Below, piece by piece: positions 52,142 through 61,913 of a DNA stretch of 64,000 nucleotides. The notes below the pieces were generated by a model that made no database searches, was not told where the DNA came from, and saw only the letters and a program-made list of their open reading frames with translations. This stretch comes from Soonwooa sp023440705 (GTDB taxonomy: Bacteria > Bacteroidota > Bacteroidia > Flavobacteriales > Weeksellaceae). Where the stretch lies: NCBI GenBank assembly GCA_023440705.1, contig JAEXRP010000054.1:21006-85005 (forward strand), in the 5' to 3' direction. Each line of letters opens with the position of its first letter. The stretch's first letter is position 1. Made by a program: the position numbers and the translations under genes.

Positions 52142-54037
52142 ATGGAAAATTTAGTTTACGCAATTATTCTTTTACCATTAGCAGGTTTCCTCATCAATGG
52201 TTTGTTTGGAAAGAATCTTCCTAAAGCTCTTGTTGGTGGATTGGCAACTTTGGTTGTTTTTGGATCTTTCCTTATTGCTGTTAGCATCTTTATGGGAATG
52301 TCAAAAGACAGCGCGCCTGTTATTGTAAAAGCATTTGAGTGGTTCACAGTTAATGGAATGCAGGTTAACTTCGGGTTTCAAGTTGATCAACTATCAATCA
52401 TGATGGTGATGATTATTACAGGAATCGGATCGTTGATTCACCTTTATTCTATTGGTTATATGAGCCATGACAAAGGTTTTTATAAGTTTTTCACCTACCT
52501 AAATCTTTTCATCTTCTCGATGTTGTTATTGGTATTGGGAAGCAATTATCTTATCTTATTTATCGGATGGGAAGGTGTAGGACTTTGTTCTTACCTATTG
52601 ATTGGTTTCTGGTACGACAATGTTGAATATGGTAAAGCAGCTCGTAAAGCCTTTATCATGAACCGCATTGGTGACTTAGGATTATTGTTAGGTATTTTTG
52701 CTTTAGCACATCATCTTAACGCGATTGACTTCTTAAGCGTTGCAGAAAATTCAACCGTTTTCGAATTGGACGGCAATGCGATTATCTTCATCACAATGTG
52801 TTTATTCGTTGGGGCTGTTGGTAAATCTGCTCAGCTTCCGCTTTTCACTTGGTTGCCAGATGCGATGGCTGGACCAACGCCAGTTTCTGCGTTAATACAC
52901 GCTGCAACGATGGTAACTGCAGGTATTTATTTAGTCGTAAGATCAAATTTCTTATTCACATTAGCACCGACAACACTTAATGTAATTTTGTTAATCGGTT
53001 TAGCAACATCTTTGGTTGCTGCTTTCATTGGTTTAAGACAAAACGATATCAAAAAAGTATTGGCCTACTCGACTGTTTCGCAGTTAGGTTTCATGTTTAT
53101 TGCTTTGGGTGCAGGTGCTTATACAACTGGAATGTTCCACGTTATGACGCATGCCTTCTTCAAAGCTTTATTATTCTTAGGAGCAGGATCTGTAATCCAC
53201 GCAATGAGTGGCGAACAAGATATGCGCTTTATGGGAGGACTTAGAAAGAAAATCCCAGTAACCTATTGGACTTTCTTAATTGGTACTTTGGCAATTTGTG
53301 GTGTTCCACCTTTGTCAGGTATGATTTCTAAAGATGAGATTTTAGTAACGATTTACGAGAAAAGTCCTATTCTTTGGGCATTGACATTATTTAGTGCTGC
53401 AATGACAGCAATCTATATGTTCAGATTATTGTTCTTAACCTTCTTCGGAGATTTCCGCGGAACTGAAGAACAAAAGAAACACATCCACGAAAGTCCAGCT
53501 TCTATGACAATTCCATTAGTTGTTTTAGCAATTCTTTCAGTAGTTGGTGGTTTCATCAATCTTCCACATTTTATTGGACATGGCGAATATCAGAATTTGG
53601 CAGCGTGGTTAAGTAAAGTTTACAAATATCCACAAACTGCAGCTGAGATTCCGTTTAACATCGAAATGATTTTGTTAGCGCTAACAATTATTATGGTTGC
53701 TGTTATCTTCTTCGTTGTTAAAAATATCTATGTTAACAAAAAGAAAGTGGCACTTCCGGAAGACGAATATACTGGTTGGGAAAGACTTTCTGCAAAGAAG
53801 TTGTTTATCGACGAAATATATCAAGCTTGTGTTGTAAAACCAGTTGAAGGACTTGGTAAAGCAGCATCAATGTTCGATAGATCTGTTCTTGATCCAATTG
53901 TAACTTTCATTGGATTAGGCGCAGCAGACTCTGGTAGAGCAGCGAAAAGATTGCAAAATGGTAAGGTCGAAAACTATGTTTTGATCATGTCTTTAGCAAT
54001 CGGAATAATTTTAATTATTAACTTTTTATTGAAATAG
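52142..54037 (+). CDS. nuoL: NADH-quinone oxidoreductase subunit L
   Basis: The distal antiporter-like proton channel, 631 residues. Key parts are the TM5 glutamate in LFIGWEGVGLCSYLLIGFWY (near 140-150), the TM7 lysine region GKSAQLPLFTWLPDAMAGPTPVSALIHAATMV and FKALLFLGAGSVIHAM. The C-terminal part holds the long lateral helix and a final membrane helix. The order nuoK-nuoL-nuoM-nuoN is standard. Confidence 0.97.
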   Translation: MENLVYAIILLPLAGFLINGLFGKNLPKALVGGLATLVVFGSFLIAVSIFMGMSKDSAPVIVKAFEWFTVNGMQVNFGFQVDQLSIMMVMIITGIGSLIHLYSIGYMSHDKGFYKFFTYLNLFIFSMLLLVLGSNYLILFIGWEGVGLCSYLLIGFWYDNVEYGKAARKAFIMNRIGDLGLLLGIFALAHHLNAIDFLSVAENSTVFELDGNAIIFITMCLFVGAVGKSAQLPLFTWLPDAMAGPTPVSALIHAATMVTAGIYLVVRSNFLFTLAPTTLNVILLIGLATSLVAAFIGLRQNDIKKVLAYSTVSQLGFMFIALGAGAYTTGMFHVMTHAFFKALLFLGAGSVIHAMSGEQDMRFMGGLRKKIPVTYWTFLIGTLAICGVPPLSGMISKDEILVTIYEKSPILWALTLFSAAMTAIYMFRLLFLTFFGDFRGTEEQKKHIHESPASMTIPLVVLAILSVVGGFINLPHFIGHGEYQNLAAWLSKVYKYPQTAAEIPFNIEMILLALTIIMVAVIFFVVKNIYVNKKKVALPEDEYTGWERLSAKKLFIDEIYQACVVKPVEGLGKAASMFDRSVLDPIVTFIGLGAADSGRAAKRLQNGKVENYVLIMSLAIGIILIINFLLK

Positions 54038-54039
54038 TA

Positions 54040-55542
54040 ATGTCATATTTAGCAACACTATTACTATTACCTCTTGTAGGTTCGGGATTGGTTTTTGCAT
54101 GGAGAAATTCTTCTAGCAAGCATCTTGCGCTGGCAATTGCGTTTATACAAATGTTTTTAGCATTCTACATGTTATCCAATTTTGATTTTGGACCAACGGT
54201 AGATTCTAGATTACAATACGAAATCCAATATCCTTGGTTTCAGTTTATTAACAGTACACTTCATTTCGGGATAGATGGGATGAGTATGCTTTTGGTGATA
54301 CTAACTAATATTTTAGTACCATTAATCATACTTTCATCATACAACGAAAACAAGCCTTACAACAACAATTTCTATGCATTAATTTTGTTAATGCAATTTG
54401 GATTAATTGGTGTTTTCACAGCATTGGATGGTTTGTTATTCTACATCTTCTGGGAAGTAACTTTGATCCCAATTTGGCTTATCGCAGGAGTTTGGGGACA
54501 AGAAGACAAACGTATTAAATTCACAACAAAATTCTTTGTTTACACATTTGTTGGGTCTTTATTTATGTTACTTGGTTTCATCTATGTTTATAATTATTCG
54601 GCATCGTTTGCGGTAACGGATATGTACAACGCAGCGCTTAATCTTAATCAACAGACGGTTATATTTTGGTTTATATTCTTTGCTTTTGCTGTTAAACTAC
54701 CAGTATTTCCGTTCCATACTTGGCAGCCCGATACGTATACTTATTCACCAACACAAGGTTCGATGTTGTTATCTGGTATCATGTTAAAAATGGCTGTTTA
54801 TGGTGTTTTAAGATATTTATTACCTATTACACCTTTAGCAATTGGCGGAATTTCGGGAGATATTGTTGTTATTCTAGCAGTGGTCGGTGTTATTTATGGT
54901 GCATTAATCGCCATTGTTAACAACGATTCTAAAAGAATTATAGCTTACTCTTCCCTTTCTCACGTTGGGTTGATGGTTGCAGGGATTTTTGCTTCTGCAA
55001 TATTGACAGTGCGACTTGCAAATCCAGCGTCATTGGTTATCGAAGGTGCAGAAGGTGCTTTGGTACAGACATTTGCACACGGTATCAACGTTGTAGGTTT
55101 ATTCTACTGTGCTGATATTCTTTATAAAAGATTTAAAACAAGAGATATTAGACAAATGGGTGGTTTGGCGAAAATCGCACCTAAGTTTGCAATTCTTTTC
55201 ATGATTATCTTACTTGGTTCTATGGCAGTGCCATTAACTAACGGATTTATCGGAGAATTTATCCTTCTTAAATCTGTGTTCGATTACAATTTAATCATGG
55301 GTGTTTTATCAGGATTAACAGTAATCTTGTGTGCCGTGTACATGTTGAGATTATACGGAAAAGCAATGTTTGGTAAGACAGATGACATGTTATTATCAAC
55401 CGCAAAAGATCTTTCGACTGCAGAGTTTTCAGTTCTTGCAAGTTTATCTGTTTTTGTAATTCTTATGGGTATTTTCCCGCAAGTTATTATCGAAATGGTG
55501 GGTAGTTCGTTGAAGTTTATCTTCTTATCAATGATAAGTTAA
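54040..55542 (+). CDS. nuoM: NADH-quinone oxidoreductase subunit M
   Basis: The middle antiporter-like proton channel, 500 residues with about fourteen helices. The TM5 glutamate lies in LLFYIFWEVTLIPIWLIAGVWG (near 130-140). The channel lysine region is FAVKLPVFPFHTWQPDTYTYSPTQGSMLLSG, and a further signature is RIIAYSSLSHVGLMVAG. It starts 2 bp after nuoL. Confidence 0.97.
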   Translation: MSYLATLLLLPLVGSGLVFAWRNSSSKHLALAIAFIQMFLAFYMLSNFDFGPTVDSRLQYEIQYPWFQFINSTLHFGIDGMSMLLVILTNILVPLIILSSYNENKPYNNNFYALILLMQFGLIGVFTALDGLLFYIFWEVTLIPIWLIAGVWGQEDKRIKFTTKFFVYTFVGSLFMLLGFIYVYNYSASFAVTDMYNAALNLNQQTVIFWFIFFAFAVKLPVFPFHTWQPDTYTYSPTQGSMLLSGIMLKMAVYGVLRYLLPITPLAIGGISGDIVVILAVVGVIYGALIAIVNNDSKRIIAYSSLSHVGLMVAGIFASAILTVRLANPASLVIEGAEGALVQTFAHGINVVGLFYCADILYKRFKTRDIRQMGGLAKIAPKFAILFMIILLGSMAVPLTNGFIGEFILLKSVFDYNLIMGVLSGLTVILCAVYMLRLYGKAMFGKTDDMLLSTAKDLSTAEFSVLASLSVFVILMGIFPQVIIEMVGSSLKFIFLSMIS

Positions 55543-55557
55543 TTTGATATATAAAAA

Positions 55558-56940
55558 ATGAGTGTTTTTATAGTATTATTCATTACCGCAGTTTTAGCAT
55601 TATTTGCCGGCGTTTTCGAACAAGGCAAATATTCAAGATACATCGGCATTGCAGGATTGTTAGTAGCTTTATATGTAAGTTATCTGCCAGATTGCGAATT
55701 TTTCGCAGCCTATAAAACAATGTTCGATTACAGTACTAATGCTGCTTTGTTTACAAAAATCTCTATCGTAACGACTTTGCTAATTTTCTTTATCGGAGGA
55801 TTTGCATTTAGTAATCATAGAAGCCACCAGTCGGAGTTGTATGCTTTGATGCTGATATCATTATCTGGAGGAATTGTACTTTTTGGCTACCAAAATTTAG
55901 TAACATTATTCATCGGTATCGAAATCCTTTCTATTCCATTATATGTGATGGCAGGAAGTAACAAAACTGATCTTCGTTCAACAGAAGCTTCAATGAAGTA
56001 TTTCTTGATGGGTGCTTTTGCAACAGGCTTTTTACTATTCGGTATTGCTTTAGTATACGGTTCGTCAGGAAGTTTTGACCTTTATCAAATAAGTTCGTTC
56101 GCGATTAACAATCCAAAGAATCTGATGCTAATAGTTGGATCAATTCTTATGTTATCAGCAATGGCTTTCAAAGTATCGTTAGCGCCTTTCCACATGTGGA
56201 GTCCAGACGTATACCAAGGTGCACCATCGTTGATTACGGCTTTCATGGCAACGGTTGTTAAAATCGCAGGTTTCTTTGCGTTCTTAAAATTAATGACCAT
56301 CGCATTTGGAGGAATCGTAGGAGAATGGATTAACATTGTTGGCGTATTATTAATCGTGACTTTGCTTTTAGCAAACGTTATGGGATTGGTACAAACCAAC
56401 GCAAAACGTATGTTGGCTTACTCGAGTGTTTCACATGCTGGTTACGTGACGTTAATCTTCTTCGGAATGAATAGCCTTTCACCTTATAACTTAGCATTCT
56501 ATCTATTCGCTTATTCGTTATCTACGGTTGGTGTTTTCATGGCATTAATCTGGGTAGAAAAAGTGAAAAGAGAAACCTCTTTCAATGCCTTTAACGGTTT
56601 AGGAAAAAGACATCCTTTGTTAGCAATTGCAGCATCTATTTCGATGATATCAATGGCGGGTATTCCTTTAACAGCAGGATTTATGGCTAAGTTTTCGTTA
56701 TTCAACCAAGCAATTAAGGGAGGTTTCGAATTCTTAGTATTAATCGCAGTTTTTGGTTCAGCATTGAGTATCGCTTATTATTTACGATTAATCATTGCGA
56801 TGTTCTTCTACAAAGAAAGTACATTCAACACTTCAGAAAAAGTAAGCATCACTTACAACATTGTGGCCGTTGTTATTATCTTCGCCATCATCAGTCTAGG
56901 TGTTTATCCAGATTTGTTTGTCAAGCAATTTGGACTTTAA
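55558..56940 (+). CDS. nuoN: NADH-quinone oxidoreductase subunit N
   Basis: The proximal antiporter-like proton channel, 460 residues. Signatures are the TM5 glutamate in LVTLFIGIEILSIPLYVMAG (near 120), AFKVSLAPFHMWSPDVYQGAPSLITAFMATVVK and RMLAYSSVSHAGYV. It ends the complex I operon; a strong terminator follows within 10 bp. Confidence 0.97.
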   Translation: MSVFIVLFITAVLALFAGVFEQGKYSRYIGIAGLLVALYVSYLPDCEFFAAYKTMFDYSTNAALFTKISIVTTLLIFFIGGFAFSNHRSHQSELYALMLISLSGGIVLFGYQNLVTLFIGIEILSIPLYVMAGSNKTDLRSTEASMKYFLMGAFATGFLLFGIALVYGSSGSFDLYQISSFAINNPKNLMLIVGSILMLSAMAFKVSLAPFHMWSPDVYQGAPSLITAFMATVVKIAGFFAFLKLMTIAFGGIVGEWINIVGVLLIVTLLLANVMGLVQTNAKRMLAYSSVSHAGYVTLIFFGMNSLSPYNLAFYLFAYSLSTVGVFMALIWVEKVKRETSFNAFNGLGKRHPLLAIAASISMISMAGIPLTAGFMAKFSLFNQAIKGGFEFLVLIAVFGSALSIAYYLRLIIAMFFYKESTFNTSEKVSITYNIVAVVIIFAIISLGVYPDLFVKQFGL

Positions 56941-56949
56941 TAAAATTAA

Positions 56950-56979
56950 AAAAAGCTTCAGTTCTTCTGAAGCTTTTTT
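56950..56979. terminator. Terminator of the nuo operon
   Basis: Perfect 12-bp stem (56950-56961 with 56967-56978), loop TTCTT, then a T-run. The A-rich left flank may also serve the convergent minus-strand gene. Confidence 0.9.
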
Positions 56980-57036
56980 GTTTTTAAATTAAGTTTTGAA
57001 CTAAATAATTGCCTATAAAATTTTGTTTTAAAAGAC

Positions 57037-58029
57037 TTACAAACTTTTCAGAACCTCAGCAGCGATTTCGTAGGAATGAAGCTTGGCTTCGAAATCATAA
57101 ATGTGTCCCGAAACAATTATTTCGTCAATTTTATTCAACTTTACAAAGTCTGATAATTTCTTTTCTAAAAGTTCTTTATCACCAACAAAGGTTTTGGCAG
57201 CCATTCTGTTGAGATGTACAGCCAACTCACTAGACATATCACCCAATTGCGTTTCTTCAGGTGGCAAAAGTGGTTGACGCTGATCCGTCAAAATATTAAC
57301 AAAAGCTTGAAAATGCGACGTCGACAAATAATGCGCTTCTTCGACTGTATCGGCGGCAATAATATTAATACACGCCATTTTGTAAGGTTTTTCTAAAACC
57401 TCACTTGGCTGAAAATGTTCTTCATAAATCTCAAAAGCAGCTTCCATTTGTGATGGTGCAAAATGTGCTGCGAATGCATATGGTAAACCTAACTTTGCAG
57501 CAAGAAAAGCACTGTCTGTCGACGATCCAAGCATATATAACGGAACATTTGCTCCTTCTCCAGGAATTGCTCTAACTTTTGAATTTTTATTTTCTAAACT
57601 TAAATATCGTCTAAGCTCTTGAATATGAAATTCAAAATTATAATTGTTATCCAGTTGTCCTCGGCGCAAAATACTTGCCGTCAGCATATCCGTTCCCGGC
57701 GCTCTTCCCAAACCTAAATCGATTCTGTTGGGATAAAGCGCTTCCAAAGTCCCAAATTGTTCTGCAACCGACAATGTCGAATGGTTGGGTAACATAATGC
57801 CACCAGAACCAATTCTTAAGGTTTTGGTTTGTGATGCAACATGTCCTATTAATAAAGAAGTCGCTGCACTTGCAACATTGGGCATATTGTGATGCTCCGA
57901 AAACCAATATCTCGTAAAACCTAATTCCTCTGCTTTCTGCGCTGCTCTCACCGATTTATCAAAAGTCTGGCTAAGATTATCACCTTTAATAATAGTTGCT
58001 AAATCTAACACCGAATATTTAATTGCCAT
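57037..58029 (-). CDS. LLM class flavin-dependent oxidoreductase (luciferase-like)
   Basis: The 330-residue protein is a single TIM-barrel of the bacterial luciferase-like family, which uses reduced FMN or F420. Motifs are AEELGFTRYWFSEHHNMPNVASAATSLLIGHVA, IGSGGIMLPNHSTLSVAEQFGTLEALYPNRIDLGLGRAPGTD and PLYMLGSSTDSAFLAAKLGLPYAFA. It is of the group often annotated as alkanal monooxygenase-like; the true substrate is unknown. It stands alone and converges with the nuo operon. Confidence 0.92.
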   Translation of the reverse strand: MAIKYSVLDLATIIKGDNLSQTFDKSVRAAQKAEELGFTRYWFSEHHNMPNVASAATSLLIGHVASQTKTLRIGSGGIMLPNHSTLSVAEQFGTLEALYPNRIDLGLGRAPGTDMLTASILRRGQLDNNYNFEFHIQELRRYLSLENKNSKVRAIPGEGANVPLYMLGSSTDSAFLAAKLGLPYAFAAHFAPSQMEAAFEIYEEHFQPSEVLEKPYKMACINIIAADTVEEAHYLSTSHFQAFVNILTDQRQPLLPPEETQLGDMSSELAVHLNRMAAKTFVGDKELLEKKLSDFVKLNKIDEIIVSGHIYDFEAKLHSYEIAAEVLKSL

Positions 58030-58113
58030 ATTTTCTCTTTTCTAAATCGGGACAAAAACCGAACCACTAAAAAAATAGGACAAAGTTGCCAGTTTAGTCC
58101 GATGAAATAAGAA

Positions 58114-58139
58114 TTGTATTAAAAATTATACTACATTTG
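58114..58139 (+). promoter_or_regulatory. Promoter of the aquaporin gene
   Basis: TTG (58114-58116), 15 bp, then a perfect TACATTTG (58132-58139), 24 bp before ATG 58164. The spacing is short, but the -7 box is exact and overlaps the longer frame extension. Confidence 0.5.
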
Positions 58140-58163
58140 ATAGACACAAAAAAATTTCAAACT

Positions 58164-58892
58164 ATGACAAAAAAATTATTTGCTGAATTTTTCGGCACAT
58201 TTTGGTTAGTATTCGGAGGTTGCGGAAGTGCTATTTTCGCTTCTCAAATTGCCCCAGCAAGCACAGGACAAATGGGTATCCTTTTGGTTGGTGTTGCTTT
58301 GGCTTTTGGTCTTACGGTTTTGACGATGGCTTATGCTGTTGGGCATATCTCGGGAGGTCACTTCAATCCTGCGGTTTCTTTTGGGCTTTTCGCGGGTGGA
58401 AGATTTTCTGCTAAAGAATTGGTGCCTTACATTGTGGCGCAATGTGTTGGTGCGATTGCAGCTGCTGGTGCGCTTAGCTTCATCAATGGTGGTGTTGGCG
58501 ATGGTAGCGCTGGATCCTTTGCAACCAATTTCTACGAGTCCGCCGTCTATTTTGGTAAAAGCTATTCGATGCAACAAGCCTTTATGACGGAGTTTTTATT
58601 GACTTGCTTTTTCTTAATCATCATTATGGGAGCAACGGATAAATTCGCGAACGGAAAATTTGCGGGTATCGCGATTGGTCTAGGTCTTACATTAATCCAC
58701 TTGATTTCTATCCCAATTACAAACACATCTGTTAATCCTGCAAGATCGCTTTCTCAAGCTGTTTTTGTTGGTGGACAAGCGATGTCGCAGTTATGGTTAT
58801 TCTGGGTTGCACCAATCTTAGGAGCCATTGTTGGTGGCGCCATCTACAAATTCCTTTTGCAAAGAACTGACGAAGAAGTTGCAAATGCTTAG
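58164..58892 (+). CDS. aqpZ: Aquaporin Z-type water channel
   Basis: The 242-residue channel has six membrane helices and both NPA boxes: HFNPAVS (near residue 67) and SVNPARS (near 194). The wide use of Gly/Ala packing and AEFFGTFWLVFGGCG at the start match AqpZ. ATG 58164 fits the conserved N-terminus; the frame to 58137 overlaps the promoter box. It overlaps the next small gene by 8 bp (ATGCTTAG). Confidence 0.95.
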   Translation: MTKKLFAEFFGTFWLVFGGCGSAIFASQIAPASTGQMGILLVGVALAFGLTVLTMAYAVGHISGGHFNPAVSFGLFAGGRFSAKELVPYIVAQCVGAIAAAGALSFINGGVGDGSAGSFATNFYESAVYFGKSYSMQQAFMTEFLLTCFFLIIIMGATDKFANGKFAGIAIGLGLTLIHLISIPITNTSVNPARSLSQAVFVGGQAMSQLWLFWVAPILGAIVGGAIYKFLLQRTDEEVANA

Positions 58893-59067
58893 AAACAATT
58901 CAAAATTTAAAATAAGCTTAATAATAGTTGCACTAATTCTTTTGGTATTAAACTTAATATTTTCAGAAGAATATGACTGGAAGTTTTGGTTACGAATTAT
59001 CCCTTTAGTTTTGGTGATGATAAGTTGCTACTTAAGCTTGAATAAAACAAAAAATCCTATCGAATGA
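58885..59067 (+). CDS. Small two-helix membrane protein
   Basis: The 60-residue protein starts inside the last codons of the aquaporin gene (ATG 58885, 8-bp overlap), which suggests translational coupling. Two hydrophobic helices (about 9-25 and 34-51) flank a polar EEYDWKFW turn. The last codons lie within the following terminator. No family is recognised. A link to the aquaporin is inferred from the overlap only. Confidence 0.6.
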   Translation: MLRNNSKFKISLIIVALILLVLNLIFSEEYDWKFWLRIIPLVLVMISCYLSLNKTKNPIE

Positions 59068-59080
59068 TAGGATTTTTTGT
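59051..59080 (+). terminator. Terminator of the aquaporin operon
   Basis: 11-bp stem AAAATCCTATC (59051-59061) with 59066-59076, loop GAAT, then T-run. It overlaps the end of the small membrane protein gene. Confidence 0.88.
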
Positions 59081-59090
59081 TTTACAATTA

Positions 59091-59213
59091 TGGCGGTTAG
59101 TAGTCGCGGCCGGGATAGTAAGGGCGCGAGCGAAGCGAGCGGTCTGAAGAAAAGCCTTGGGAAAGTTCGGGCTTCTGAAGACGAAACCCCTGAATAGCCC
59201 GAAATGCCGCCCA
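59091..59213. repeat. GC-rich structured intergenic element
   Basis: About 120 bp of GC-rich non-coding DNA lie between convergent genes. The ends are inverted (GGCGG 59092-59096 with CCGCC 59207-59211). Inside, TTCGGGCT (59166-59173) pairs with AGCCCGAA (59196-59203), and the centre has GCGAGCGAAGCGAGC-like repeats. It resembles the dispersed Bacteroidota elements with GGGCGGC/CGGGCT ends. It differs in sequence from the element at 29839. Confidence 0.65.
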
Positions 59214-59216
59214 AAT

Positions 59217-59245
59217 AAAAAAGCTAAGTCTTTACGACCTAGCTT
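59217..59245 (-). terminator. Terminator of cphA
   Basis: On the minus strand a 10-bp stem with one mismatch (59236-59245 with 59221-59230), loop GTAAA, runs into six T. It lies 7 bp after the cphA stop. Confidence 0.75.
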
Positions 59246-59251
59246 CTGAAA

Positions 59252-61879
59252 TTACAAGGTGTTGTCCTCCATCATCTCGCGATGCTGATAGTCCTGCACC
59301 AGCTCGATAGCGTTGGTCAAAACGTCGCTGAGCGCGGTGATAAACATGCCGTCCTCCGCCATGCTCATGGCGTGTTTTAGAGCTTCGATTTCTTTCGGAA
59401 TAATCTCATAGCTGACTTCTCTGCCCGAGCTGTTGATGCCCTCGATGATGAGATTGTTGATTTCTTCCTCTTCGCGGCCTCGCAAATGCTTTTCGCTACG
59501 GATAATAATGTGATCGAACATACGTCCTGCAATCTTGCCACACTCGCGGATGTCCTCGTCACGACGGTCGCCAACGCCAGAAATAATCCCGATTTTTTTG
59601 TTGGATTCGACGTTTTTCAGGAAGTCTTCAATGGCTTCGTAACCCGCAGGATTGTGGGCAAAGTCGATCATCACTTTAAAGTTTTTAAACTTAAAGATAT
59701 TAAGTCGTCCCGGCGTCAACTGCGCACTCGGGATGAAAGTGGTCAAGGCTTGTGCAATGTTTTGGATTTCGAAACCGTAAACGTAAGCCGCCAACGAAGC
59801 TGCCAGAACATTTTCGATCATAAAACGCGCCTTGCCTTCCATGGTAATCGGAATGTTTTTCACCTTTTCGATACGGATTTTCCACTCACCTTTTTTGATG
59901 GTCACATAACCGTCCTCGAAAACGCAAGTCGTCTTGCCTTCTTTCGCATATTTTTGAATATAAGGATTGTTTTCATCCATGCTAAAAATCGCGACTCTGC
60001 AATCCAAATCATTTTTGATTTTCATGGAATATTCGTCGTCAGCGTTTAGAATTGCCCAGCCATCTTTTTTGACACTGTCCAAAACGACACGTTTTACTCG
60101 CGTTAAATCTTTGAGCGTGTGGATGTCATTAAGTCCTAAATGATCTTCTTTAATATTGGTTAAAATCCCAACATCACATCTTGAGAAACCAAGTCCAGAA
60201 CGAAGAATTCCGCCTCTCGCTGTTTCTAAAACAGCGAACTCAACCGTTGGATCTTTTAGGATAAATTCTGCCGACAAAGGTCCTGTTGTATCACCTTTTG
60301 ACAACATAGTATTCTGAATATAAATACCGTCCGACGTTGTAAAGCCTACGCGATAACCACTGTTTTTAACAATGTGAGAAAGAATCCTTGTGGTTGTCGT
60401 TTTACCGTTGGTACCCGTAACCGCCATTATCGGGATTCGACATTCTTTCCCTTGAGGATACAACATATCAACAACTGGTGCAGCGACATTTCTTGGAAGT
60501 CCCTCACTTGGCGCCAAGTGCATTCTGAAGCCCGGCGCTGCATTAACTTCTAAAATTGCACCGCCACTTTCTTTAAGTGGTTGCGTTAGATTTTCTGCCA
60601 TAACATCAACACCGCAAACATCCAAACCAATGATTCTGGAAATACGTTCCATCATTGTAATATTTTCGGGATGCACCATTTCGGTAACGTCAATGGAAGT
60701 TCCTCCAGTTGAAAGATTAGCGGTGGACTTTAGATAAACGATTTCACCTTTTTGAGGAATTGTTTCTAATGAATATTCTAACTTTTCGAGAAGTTCGTTG
60801 GTATCTTTATCAACTTTTATTTCTGTTAAAACATTTTCGTGGCCATAGCCTCTACGCGGATCTTGGTTTTCGAGATCTATTAAATACTGAATATTGTTTT
60901 CGCCATCCCCAATAATATGCGCAGGAACTCTCCTCGCTGCAGCTACCATTTTGTGATTAATCACCAAAACTCGGAAGTCAAAACCTGTAACATATTTTTC
61001 AACGATAACACGTCTAGAGACATTTTGAGCATGTTCTAAACCTATTTTTGCGGTTTCCCAATCGGTTACATTAATGGTTTGTCCTCGACCATGATTGCCA
61101 TCCAAAGGTTTAATAACAATCGGATAACCTATTTTTTTAATAACAGATTCTAATTGCTCAACATCGCTAACCAAGCCTCCCGTCGGAACAGGAATCGCCG
61201 CATCGTCCAGCATTTTTTTAGTTAACTCTTTATTACAAGCAATATCCACGGCAATGCTACTTGTATTGCCAGTAATTGTCGCTTGGAAACGTTGCTGGTT
61301 AACACCATAGCCCAACTGAACTAAAGAATTTCTTCCTAATCGAATCCACGGAATATCACGAGAAACTGCTTCTTCTACAATACTTCCTGTTGATGGTCCA
61401 AGACGTTCTTGCTCGCGAATTTCTTTTAATTTTTGAACGCAATCAGCGATATTATAATCGGTGTTATCTATCAAAGCTTGCGCAATCTTCACAGATTCTT
61501 CCGCAGCAAAGACACCAACTTTCTCTTCTACGTAGTCAAAAACAACATTGTAAGTGCCTGGTGTTTTGGTCTCTCTTGTACGTCCAAAGCCAACCGACAT
61601 CCCTGCTAAATGTTGAATTTCTAAAGCAATATGTTCGATGACATGTCCCATCCAAGTTCCCATTTCGATACGCTTGAAGAATCCACCTGCTTCCCCTTCG
61701 GAACAGCGATGCGCATACATTGACGGTAGCAAAGCTTCTATTCTTTCTCTAAAACCATCGATTTTATTAGTCGGAAAATCTTCTAATTCTTCCAAATTTA
61801 AGCGCATTTGGATAAGCTTTTTTCTTCTTATACTCCAAATATTTGGACCGCGTAAAACTTGTATTTTCTCAATGCGCAT
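59252..61879 (-). CDS. cphA: Cyanophycin synthetase
   Basis: CphA polymerises aspartate and arginine into cyanophycin, a nitrogen-storage polymer, using ATP. The 875 residues give the usual three parts: an N-terminal domain (about 1-160, with GHVIEHIALEIQHLAG), an ATP-grasp domain (about 215-480, with YPIVIKPLDGNHGRG) and a Mur-ligase-like domain (from about 490, with VTGTNGKTTTTRI, LTNIKEDHLG and DFAHNPAGYE). It is divergent from cphB. The 3' third is clearly richer in GC than the 5' part (34 of 60 G/C at 59281-59340 against 22 of 60 at 61201-61260). Confidence 0.95.
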   Translation of the reverse strand: MRIEKIQVLRGPNIWSIRRKKLIQMRLNLEELEDFPTNKIDGFRERIEALLPSMYAHRCSEGEAGGFFKRIEMGTWMGHVIEHIALEIQHLAGMSVGFGRTRETKTPGTYNVVFDYVEEKVGVFAAEESVKIAQALIDNTDYNIADCVQKLKEIREQERLGPSTGSIVEEAVSRDIPWIRLGRNSLVQLGYGVNQQRFQATITGNTSSIAVDIACNKELTKKMLDDAAIPVPTGGLVSDVEQLESVIKKIGYPIVIKPLDGNHGRGQTINVTDWETAKIGLEHAQNVSRRVIVEKYVTGFDFRVLVINHKMVAAARRVPAHIIGDGENNIQYLIDLENQDPRRGYGHENVLTEIKVDKDTNELLEKLEYSLETIPQKGEIVYLKSTANLSTGGTSIDVTEMVHPENITMMERISRIIGLDVCGVDVMAENLTQPLKESGGAILEVNAAPGFRMHLAPSEGLPRNVAAPVVDMLYPQGKECRIPIMAVTGTNGKTTTTRILSHIVKNSGYRVGFTTSDGIYIQNTMLSKGDTTGPLSAEFILKDPTVEFAVLETARGGILRSGLGFSRCDVGILTNIKEDHLGLNDIHTLKDLTRVKRVVLDSVKKDGWAILNADDEYSMKIKNDLDCRVAIFSMDENNPYIQKYAKEGKTTCVFEDGYVTIKKGEWKIRIEKVKNIPITMEGKARFMIENVLAASLAAYVYGFEIQNIAQALTTFIPSAQLTPGRLNIFKFKNFKVMIDFAHNPAGYEAIEDFLKNVESNKKIGIISGVGDRRDEDIRECGKIAGRMFDHIIIRSEKHLRGREEEEINNLIIEGINSSGREVSYEIIPKEIEALKHAMSMAEDGMFITALSDVLTNAIELVQDYQHREMMEDNTL

Positions 61880-61905
61880 ATTTTATCATTTTTTAATCGT
61901 TATAA

Positions 61906-61913
61906 TCAAAGAT
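61906..61913 (-). promoter_or_regulatory. -7 promoter box of cphA
   Basis: TATCTTTG on the minus strand is a perfect TAnnTTTG match 26 bp from the cphA ATG at 61879. The 231-bp gap to cphB otherwise holds only AT-rich sequence and the cphB box. Confidence 0.5.

Noticed and set aside
59486..60049. Antisense frame (187 codons) within cphA
   Set aside because: It lies opposite the GC-rich conserved ligase domain, where stops are rarer. It has no promoter or domain.
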